From Ricinus communis (lineage: Eukaryota; Streptophyta; Magnoliopsida; Malpighiales; Euphorbiaceae), in contig NC_063259.1 in assembly GCF_019578655.1 (NCBI RefSeq), forward strand, positions 18,628,489-18,692,488: a DNA stretch of 64,000 bases, in the 5' to 3' direction. Of the stretch, positions 56,075 to 64,000 are shown in pieces. Below the pieces are notes generated by a model that worked only from the letters and a program-made list of their open reading frames with translations, had not been told where the DNA came from and did not search any database. Both the position numbers and the translations under genes were made by a program. Every line of letters begins with the position of its first letter. Position 1 is the stretch's first letter.

Positions 56075-57800
56075 ATGACTAGGAGCTCTAATCCTACTCC
56101 TGTAGACCCTCTTGCTGAACCAAAGCAATCCCTCCGTCTTTTGAGGAAGCGTATGCAAGAAGAAAAGTAGGCGCAGATAGAGATTGAAGCCCTTGTGAAT
56201 ATACCAGTAGGGATGGGAGACAACAGCCAGGCTGTGGATGAAACTAGGACATTATACAAGTTTGCTAGACCTTCTCTTGAGGGGACACAGACGAATATAT
56301 TGCAACCACCAGTGGCGGGCCAATAACTTTGAAATAAAGCCAAACGTGATACAAATGGTCTAAAATAGTGTACAATTTGGTGGATTGCCGAACGAAGACC
56401 CAAATGCTCACATCGCCAACTTTTTAGAGATTTGTGACACCTTCAAGATAAATGGAACAACTGATGATACCATTCGATTGAGGCTGTTTCCTTTTTCTTT
56501 GAGGGATCGAGCGAAAAGATGGTTGTAGTCACTCCCAGCCAACACTATTATGACATGGAGATTGTTGGCTGAGAAATTTTTATATAAATACTTTCCTCCT
56601 ACTAAAACTGCTAGATTAAGAAATGATATATCTTCTTTTGTGCAGTTTGATGACAAGAGCATGTACGATGCTTGGGAGAGGTACAAAGACTTGCTCCGAT
56701 GTTGCCCGTACCATAGACTACCAGTATGGATGCAGGTCCAGACCTTCTACAGCGGTTTGAACCTTGCTACTAGGCAGATGGTAGACGCTGCAATAGGTGG
56801 GGCCCTGAACAGTAACAGGCCGGAGTAGGCACAAAATTTGATAGAGGAGATGGCTATGAACAACTACCAGTGGCAATCCTCTAGGAGTCGACCAGTCAAG
56901 CAGGGAGTGGTCAACCAGCTAGTCTCCATAGCAGCCTTGGCAGCTCAAGTGGAACTTCTAACTAAGAAATTAGACCAGCTTCAGATGCCGGTTCATGCAA
57001 CCCAGATAAGCTGCGAGTTTTGCGGTGGGCTGTAGTACGGTGCAAACTGTAATGTGGGAGATATGTTTGCTTCACCTTCTAATTCTTCATCTTCTATTGT
57101 TTTTGCTGACCTTGAACAGGTAGACTATATGGGTAATGCACTTAGACAGTAGAACAACCTGTACAACAATACATACAACCCCGATTGGTGAAATCATCCA
57201 AACTTCGGTTAGAGAAATGACAACGCCTAGGGTCCATCAGGCTTTCAAAGACTGCATCAGTAGCCACCACAGCAGCAGAAGCAAGCTGGACCATTATAGC
57301 TTCCTCTACCAGCCAAGAAGAAATCTAACTTGGAGGAGCTGATGATGAAGTTTGTCACATTTATTGAGACGAGGTTCCAACAAACCGACAGTCCTAGTCC
57401 GTTAGGTCTGTTTAAGTGAGTGGGCGGAGAAAGAGCAAACGTGGGGACTCGGGTCGAGGCATAGCCTAACTAAGAAAGCCATTCCATTCAAAACTTGGAG
57501 AGTCAGATTGGGTAGATTTCTAAGATGTTGTCTGAGAGGCAACAAGGAGCGCTCCCCAATACTACAGAGTCAAACCCCTAGGGAGCATTACAAGGCTATC
57601 ACCTTGCGATCAGGTAATCAGTTATCTAGTTCTTTACCATTAGTTGATGATGGTGATGTTTCCATGCAGGATAAGCCAGCTAGGAAGGAGCCAGAGCCTG
57701 AGTTAATAGAAGTAGAGAAAGTGGAAGACAGGCAGAAGAGCCTTATGAGAGAGTACCAGCCACCAGTCCCCTACCCTACTCGACTTAAGCAGGAGAAGGT
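56075..57800 (+). pseudogene. gag of element G (Athila type)
   Basis: Likely start at the ATG at 56075, eight bases after an ATTTCAG that could be a splice acceptor. The capsid-like part (about 56408-56830) has [33 protein letters not shown] with a stop, and FVQFDDKSMYDAWERYKDLL. The C-terminal region has AQVELLTKKLDQLQ, SCEFCGGL at about 57010 and LEELMMKF at about 57332. The gag-protease linker carries AITLRSGNQL (about 57597). Stops at 56168, 56323, 56527 and 56826 and several frame changes break it. Athila gag lacks a strong CCHC knuckle, as here. Confidence 0.88.
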
Positions 57801-57878
57801 TGATAAGTAGTTTGGTAAGTTCCTTGACTTATTTAAACAACTGCGTATTAACCTACTTTTGTTGAGGCTATTTCCCAG

Positions 57879-58746
57879 ATGTCGAAGTATGCCAAGTTCT
57901 TAAAGGAAATTTTGAGCAACAAAAGGAAGCTGGAGGTCTTAGGTCTTAGTATTAATTTGATGCCTACTAGTTTGTTTGATAAGTTAGGTTTGAGTGAACC
58001 TAAACCTACTAGGATGAGCATCCAGTTAGCTGATAGGACGGTTAAGATTCCTAGGGGTATTATTGAGGATGTGCTTGTTAAGGTAAACAAGTTTATTTTA
58101 AGTGGAAGATGAGAGTACTATGCCTTTGATCATAGGTATACCTTTTCTTGCAACATCTAGGGCGGTTATAGATGTTTGTGATGGAAAGCTCCAGCTTAGA
58201 GTAGATGATGAGACTATTACCTTCGACTTAGCTACTACTATGAGACATTCTTTACACCATGATGATGTTGTGTTCTCTATGGATATTCTGGATAATGTGG
58301 TTGAGTCTCATTTGCAGGAAATATTGATTGATGATCCTTTGCAGGTAGCATTACAAGGAGATGAGGAGGAGCTTTCGAACGAGCAAGTGTTGGAGCAGCT
58401 CGCTAGTTTGTTAGCTAATGAGCCTAGCTGTTCTACTGACCCTTTTCTTTCTCTTGACGGGTTAGAAGTACAGAAGGTAAAGTCTTCCTTCGAGGACCCC
58501 CCGGTCTTAGAATTGAAGGAGTTACCTAAGCACTTGAGCTATGGATTTTTGGATGAGGCAGAAAAGTTGTCTATGATTATTGCACCAGACTTGACGCTTG
58601 AGGAGCAAGAGATGACTTTAGACTCTCTCAAGAGGTATAAGAAGGTCTTTGCCTACAAGATTGCTAACATTCTGGGGATAAACCCTTGTTTCTATTCTTA
58701 CAAGATTTTGATGGAGGATAGCTATAGACCAGTAGTTCAGCCATAG
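57879..58746 (+). pseudogene. Protease remnant and protease-RT linker of element G
   Basis: INLMPTSLFDKLGL at about 57950-57990 is the conserved stretch just after the Athila protease active site. The preceding residues, including the usual CDLGAS with the catalytic Asp, are missing, replaced by LEVLGLS. This points to a deletion of roughly 40 codons. A frame change at about 58108 follows. The linker 58102-58746 is open for 214 codons and contains EELSNEQVLEQLASLLANEPS, the segment kept in the compact ORFs of A, B and C. Confidence 0.85.
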
Positions 58747-59950
58747 AGGCGGCTTAACCCGAATATGAAGGTAGTAAAAAAGGAGGTAATTAAGCTCCTT
58801 GATGCAGGTTTGATTTATCCTATTTCCCGTAGGTTCTTGGGTGAGCCCCATGCGAGGTTGTCTTAGAAGAAAGGAGGCATGTGATGATTCGCAATGAAAA
58901 GGATGAGCTGATACCCACACGGACGGTAACAGGCTTCCGAGTTTGCATTGATTATAGGAGGCTTAATGATGCAACTCTGAACAATCACTTCCCTTTTCCT
59001 TTCATTGATCAGATGTTAGAGAGATTGGCAAGACATATATTTTACTATTTTCTTGATGGTTTTTCAGGTTATCTTTAAATTCCAGTTGCACCTGAAGACC
59101 AAGAGAAGATGACTTTCATCGCCCTTACGAGACTTTTACTTATAGACGGATGCCTTTTGGTCTATGCAATGCGCCGGCTACGTTTTAGCGGTGTATGATG
59201 GCCATTTTTTATGATATGATTGAGGAGTCGATGGAGGTATTTATGGATGACTTCTCTGTTTTTGGTAATTCCTTTTCTCAATGTTTGGCCAATTTAGAAT
59301 GCATGTAAGGTGTATTGAGGCTAATTTGGTGCTTAATTAGGAGAAGTGTCATTTTATAGTGAGAGAGAGAATTGTGTTAGGGCATAAGATTTCACATGTA
59401 AGAATGGAGGTTGATAGAGCTAAGGTAGAAACCATATCTAAGCTGCCACCACCTAGTTCTGTTAGGGTTGTTAGGAGTTTCTTAGGCCATACTACTTTCT
59501 ATAGAAGGCTTATTAAAAATTTATCTGAGATTGCTAGGCCTCTTACTCAATTGCTAGTTAAGGATGCACCTTATGTTTTTAATGATGCATGTTTATCTTC
59601 TTTTGAGTTATTGAAGAAACTATTAACCACAACCCATATCATGGCTTCGCTTGATTTGGGGCTGCCCTATGAGCTAATGTGCGATGCTAGTGATTATGCA
59701 GTTGGAGCTGTACTTGGACAAAGGTTTGATAGGAAGTTCCAACCCATTTATTATGCTAGCAAGACTTTGACAAGAGCCCAGGACCATTACACTATTACAG
59801 ATAAGGAGTTGTTGGTTGTTGTTTAATAAGCATGATGCTGAGCCGAGATTGATTAGATGGATTTTATTGTTGCAGGAGTTCGACATTAAGATCAGAGATA
59901 AGAAGGGCACATAAAATTTGGCAGTGGATCACTTATCCAGACTGGAGAAT
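58747..59950 (+). pseudogene. Reverse transcriptase and RNase H of element G
   Basis: RT blocks are in several frames: VCIDYRRLNDATLNNHFPFPFIDQML (58935-59015), FLDGFSGYL, then the catalytic FMDD at about 59241 (FMDDFSVFGNSF, the Athila form of YxDD). The connection region 59359-59640 reads GHTTFYRRLIKNLSEIARPL. RNase H has CDASDYAVGAVLGQ and TDKELLVVV. Roughly 25 codons are then missing at about 59823, including the expected TDH motif, before [20 protein letters not shown]. Multiple stops. Confidence 0.88.
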
Positions 59951-61317
59951 GCAAGCTTGGAAGCACTTAATGAGAGAACGATAGATGATCGATCTCTGAA
60001 GGAGCACTTGTATTCATTGAAGGTATATTCTAATTCTCCTTGGTTTTTTGATTATGCTAACTGCCATATGTCTAGGGTCTTACTAAAGGGTATAACTTAT
60101 CAGCAAAAGAAGAAATTCTTTGTTGATTTGAAATTCTATGTTTGGGAAGACGCCTTCCTATATCAAGTATCTGCATACCAAGTCACTCGCCGATGTGTTT
60201 ATGGCGAAGAGAGTCTCCAGATTTGAGGCACTGTCATGAAAGACCCACAGGAGGCCATCAAGCAGCAAACCATACTGCTAGGAAGGTGTTGGATGCAGGC
60301 TTTTATTGGCCAAGTATCTTCCAAGATGCTAGGACATTTGTTCAGGTTTGCGATGCCTGTCAGCACTTAAGTAACATCTCTGCCTGTGATGAAATGCCCC
60401 AAACTAGTATGTAGGCTGTTGAGATATTTGATGTTTGGGGTATTGACTTCATAGGACACTTCCCTTCTTCCTATGGCAATAAGTATATTCTTGTGGCTGT
60501 TGAGTATTTCTCCAAGTGGCATAAGGCACATGCTTTACTTACTAATGATGCCAGAGTTGTTTGCAGGTTCTTTAAGAAGTTATTTGCTAGGTTTGGTACA
60601 CCTAGAGCGTTAATTAGTGATAGGTGAACACATTTTTGCAACGCTCAAATGGAAAAGGCGCTCAGACGCTATGGTGTGACACAGTGGTTCTCTACTCCCT
60701 ATCACTCATAGACCAGTGGGCAAGTTGAGGTTACTAATAGGGGTTTAAAACACATTTTAGAGAGAATTATAGGTATGAGCAGGAAGGATTGGGCTTTGAA
60801 ACTAGATGATGCATTATAGGCATTTAGGACTGCATGTAGGACTTCCATAGCTCTATAGGCTTGTGTATGGGAAGTCTTGTCATTTACTTGTTGAATTAGA
60901 GCATAGGGCTCTTTAGGCCCTTAAAACTTGCAATTTTGATGTTGATTCTATAGGTAAAGAGAGACAGCGGCAGCTGAATGAATTGCAGGAGTGGCGTCAG
61001 CAGGCGTATGAAAACTCTTCAATTTACAAGGCTAAGACAAAGAAGTGGCATGATCAAAGGCTCAGAGGTTCCAAGGAGTTTCAGATTGGAGATAGAGTAT
61101 TGCTATATAACTCATGTCTTCGTTTATTTCTAGGGAAGCTCAGGAGTCGATGGTCGGGGCCATTCATAGTCAAGTAGGTTTTCCCAGATGGCATAGTCGA
61201 GCTTTATCATCTTGAGAAGGGTGATTTCAAGGTCAATGGACATAGGCTCAAATTGTATCATGGAAACTCGTTAGAGATTGAGCAGTGGGTTGACATGGTT
61301 TTGTATTTGCAGGGATG
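59951..61317 (+). pseudogene. Integrase of element G
   Basis: An HHCC zinc domain is at about 60225-60370 (GHQAANHTARKVLDAGFYWP, CDACQ). The core follows with [11 protein letters not shown] (first Asp, about 60435), RALISDR (second Asp, about 60610, then a stop) and TSGQVEVTNRGLK (Glu, about 60715). The C-terminal part has GKSCHLLVELEH near 60875 and RSRWSGPFIVK at about 61147. Stops and shifts are frequent. Integrase would insert element DNA into chromosomes; this copy is not functional. Confidence 0.88.
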
Positions 61318-61714
61318 ATCCATGTAGAGTCCAGCTAAATGACTCGAGAACCAAAAAGAAGCGCCTTTAGAAGGCATTCCCATTATAGCTTTATGTTTTT
61401 CTTTTTATTTTATCAGTCGTTTGCATGTTTGATGGTAGTTAGAGCACTTACTTAGTGACTGAACCTAATTGTATGAATCTAGGATTTTAATAACTTAAGT
61501 CGGATTTTTGGTGATTAGTGAAGACGAACTTCCCTATTTGATACATTTTACTTGAATTATAGCCTAAATGTGTACGTATGTGTGTTGAACCAAGGTAGGG
61601 AGTTTGGCAGTTCGAGATGATAAAGAAAATCTTGGATTTTAGTGGTTCACTATGGTTTCCGTAGGTATCACAGGTTGGAGTCCTACCCGTGATGAGCATG
61701 CACATGAAGAGTTT
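61318..61714 (+). other. Post-integrase noncoding region of element G
   Basis: 'gagtccagctaa...aaaaagaagcgcc' at about 61328-61368 matches the segment that follows the compact ORFs in A, B and C, which fixes the right breakpoint of their RT-integrase deletion. The rest is AT-rich with no gene. Confidence 0.6.
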
Positions 61715-62211
61715 GGAAAATCAGTCGTCCACCACGGCTTTCGAGGCCGCCACAAGCTGCAACACCAGGCCGTGCCGATCAGCACGACCATACCCTAGCC
61801 CATGATGGACATGTACATAGCTCACATTCAAAATTGACCGTCCACAACTGCTTTTGAAGGCACCACGGGGGACAACACTAGGCCATGCTGACTAGCATGG
61901 CCATGCCCTCGCCCGTGGTGAACTAGCATGTGGAGGAAGCTTCAGGGTTCAGCACGGGCCGAGTCCAGGCTGTGCTGACCCCCGTGACTATATAAGCAGG
62001 CCATTTGAAACATTTTTTCAACTTTTCCCCCTCTAAAGTCTAAGGTGCTTTTTCTCATTCTTCTCGATTTTTCTTACCTATCACGGCAATTTCAAGTAAG
62101 TTTCTTCGCCTTTGGCTTTTATTTGGTTAAATTTGAATTTTCTTTTATGTATTTACTTTCTATTTAGGACATTTTGATATGCTTTAGTAATTGTCAATAT
62201 TTACTGCTCAG
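61715..62211 (+). promoter_or_regulatory. Promoter-like module and intron upstream of ORF3 in element G
   Basis: In order: a field of CACGG/CCGTG half-palindromes (61720-61985), TATATAAG at 61989-61996, a pyrimidine-rich leader of about 70-80 bases, a donor TCAA|GTAAGT with GT at 62096 and candidate acceptors ending at 62167 (TTCTATTTAG) and 62211 (TTTACTGCTCAG). ORF3 follows. This mirrors 42180-41205 in element C, including the TATA-to-donor distance (about 107 here, about 127 there). Activity is inferred. Confidence 0.55.
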
Positions 62212-63468
62212 GATGTTCGTGCATTGTTCGACACACTACCTTACGCACTATTCTTTGACATCATTAAGCCCACCTACCGTGAGCTCACCATTGAATTCCT
62301 CAGCACCTTCTTCCTGCAGCAACAAATCATAAACTGGCATCAGCCTAATGCAGTTTACTTCAGACTTAGAGGAAGGGAGTTCTCAATATCAATTCTATAA
62401 TTTGGCATGCATTTGGGTTTATGAACTGAGCAGGAGACCTTAGGCGAGGAGTATTAGGGATGCATCTACATCAACCCAATCTCGTACGACACCATGTGGG
62501 ATTTATTAGTACTCAGGCCAGAATTATACTACCCTAGCAGGTCTAAGGCATCTAGCCTTCTGGATCATCTCAGCTATCTCCATACACTGTTAACTTACAC
62601 GATTACAGGCCTAAGAGATAGTTTTAAAGCGGTCACACAGACCGATGTATTCATTCTCTGAGATATGCAACATCATAAGAAGCTTGACATGGGATATCTG
62701 TTGGCTCATCAAGTCTGTTCCTTTATAGTCGACGCCCAAAAGAAGATGCACTGCTGTTTTGGCTCGTATGTGACTAGGTTGGCTAAGAGACTAGATGTAC
62801 TAGACGACTGTCTGTCCGAGCTTTCTCAAATTGGTGACATGACACCATTAGGGGTCAGACAGATGATCAACATGCAGATGATCACAGCCACTCGTCACCC
62901 ACATGGCATTGAGTACAAGCTCATTAGTGCAATAGTCAAGGAGGCTAGAGAGGTAGCAAGTCGAGGAGCCCAAGACCCTACGGCTGAGATTCCAGATGTT
63001 AGGATTCCTAACCCAGCCATAGTGTTTATGCCCACTTCTAGAGCTTCCTCTTCTTATTCTGTAGGGACATCGAGTGCTCAGATTAGTACTTTGGCTGACA
63101 TACTAGATCGAGTTTGTGATTTACAGCAGTAGCACTATACTGAGTTTGTGCGACACAGAAAGGAGTTTGGGCAGTTTCAAGATTAGACTAAGGCACAGTT
63201 TCAAGGGTTAAATAATATGCTCCAGCAGCTTATGCATGGGCTGGATAGGCAGGCCACCCAGACGGACCTAATGGAGGAGCAGATACAAAAGATGTTGGAA
63301 TTCGGAGCACAAAATCAGCGATTCATTGATGATATGGAGTTTGATCTAGCAGGTGCTTCATGGATCCCGTGCCACCACCTCCTCCTCCTCCTTCAGCGCC
63401 TTCCCTTACTCTTCACCCTCCAGCCGATCTAGCCAGTGAGGATGCGCCTTCGGTAGACTACCAGCAGT
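62191..63468 (+). pseudogene. ORF3 (ATHILA ORF-1 type) of element G
   Basis: The first block (62205-62400) has KPTYRELTIEFLSTFFLQ, the family hallmark. After a stop and frame changes (62400-62660) the second block, 62665-63132, is open with DMGYLLAHQVCSF and YVTRLAKRLDVLDD, matching element C's ORF3. A Gln-rich, coiled-coil-like C-terminal part at 63140-63340 and a Pro-rich end follow. The first exon seen in C is not recognisable upstream. No transmembrane helix was seen, so 'env-like' is a label of position only. Confidence 0.84.
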
Positions 63469-64000
63469 GACAAAAATTTATGCTCTATTTCTTTTCCTTT
63501 TCCTTTCTATTTTCTTTCTTTATTTTTATTTTTATTTTTATTTTATTTTTGTTTCTTTTTGCATTTTCATTTTATTTTATTTTTTTCATTTTGCTTTCAT
63601 GTTATGTTATTTTAATGGAACAATTTGCTTTGCCTTCATGCTATGTACATTTAATATGATCTTTACTCTTCTGATGTGCTAGCTATGTAATATACCCGAT
63701 TTTATTTTTCTAATACTATGGTCAGTGTTATACTCAAGTGTGGGGTGGGTAACTGTGGTTTTATTATCCCTTGATTGTTTAGGTAATGATAATGGACTAT
63801 TCTTAGGATGTTAGGACCTAGGTTTTTCATGACATTTAAGCTTAGTTTATTCTTTCATAATTAGTGACTTACTTCACACACTAGTAATTGATTGTCCCTC
63901 TCAATTTTTGTTCTTGGCAAGCAATTTCACCGTATTCAATATGTCAATTTGCCCAGGTTAAATCGTTGTTGCTTGAGTTCCGTGCAAATTTACAACCTTC
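63469..64000 (+). other. Noncoding 3' tail of element G
   Basis: A pyrimidine-rich tract (63490-63600) is followed by the Athila-type signature 'actcaagtgtggggtgggtaac' at about 63730. The 3' LTR lies beyond the window. No gene. Confidence 0.7.

Larger units (their letters stand above)
54439..64000 (+). mobile_element. Element G: Athila-like LTR retrotransposon, decayed, right end outside window
   Basis: 5' LTR 54439-55907, tRNA-Asp primer site, then gag, protease remnant, RT, RNase H, integrase, a promoter-like module and ATHILA ORF-1 type ORF3. The noncoding tail is cut by the window end. All ORFs carry stops, and two internal deletions remove the protease active site and part of RNase H, so the copy is dead. 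It represents the full-length relative from which the compact ORFs of A, B and C derive. It inserted into a minus-strand Athila-type LTR fragment. Confidence 0.9.

Noticed and set aside
1..64000. tRNA, rRNA, miRNA or intact host protein genes
   Set aside because: I found no cloverleaf with internal A/B boxes, no rRNA stretch and no intact host-like ORF. The tRNA-like words seen are primer binding sites of LTR elements. A tRNAscan or Infernal search would be decisive.

Overview
The window is AT-rich plant nuclear DNA. It is almost entirely nested, decayed LTR retrotransposons of the Ty3/gypsy superfamily. It suggests a flowering plant, probably a eudicot, in a gene-poor and possibly pericentromeric block: Athila-like, Tekay-like and CRM-like chromovirus sequences lie together with almost no host genes. 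The species cannot be identified. The only host-gene-like sequence is a broken plant mobile domain (PMD) pseudogene at the left edge.

Layout, using element names coined here. 1-1320: PMD-like pseudogene. 1640-4333, 16233-17198 and 31780-33383: fragments of an old Ogre/Tat-like LTR family ('H') that hosts later insertions. 4334-10252: element A (+), a non-autonomous Athila-like element. 10253-16232: element B (-), a related element lying tail-to-tail against A. 17199-31779: element D (+), a Tekay-like chromovirus with about 2.9 kb LTRs whose interior is almost gone. 20564-27533: element E (+), a CRM-like chromovirus inserted in D with a 5-bp target duplication. 33384-36737 and 45170-45420: element I (-), a second Tekay-like element. 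36738-45169: element C (-), a longer non-autonomous Athila-like element inserted in the integrase of I with a 5-bp target duplication. 45420-46475: a truncated B-type LTR (+). 46476 to about 52250: element F (+), a CRM-like element without its 5' LTR. 52258-53455 and 54139-54438: minus-strand Athila-type LTR pieces. 54439-64000: element G (+), a long Athila-like element with gag, protease remnant, RT, RNase H, integrase and the ATHILA ORF-1 type third ORF, running off the window.

How the parts relate. G represents the autonomous Athila-like type, although this copy is dead. A, B and C share its tRNA-Asp-type primer site and 3' tail. Each keeps the same compact ORF made of three separated pieces of the G-type polyprotein (gag tail, gag-protease linker, protease-RT linker). 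They lack capsid, protease, RT and integrase, so they would depend on enzymes supplied in trans. C also keeps the third ORF. In both C and G that ORF is preceded by a TATA box, a short leader and a GT...AG intron, with an upstream field of CACGG/CCGTG half-palindromes like those in the LTRs. I read this as a candidate internal promoter module and as the most interesting signal in the window.

Every long coding region has stops or frameshifts. Many stops look like C-to-T changes of CAG, CGA or TGG codons, as expected of methylated, silenced elements. Some frameshifts could be assembly errors. Element boundaries rest on TG...CA ends, primer sites, polypurine tracts and comparison of copies within the window.
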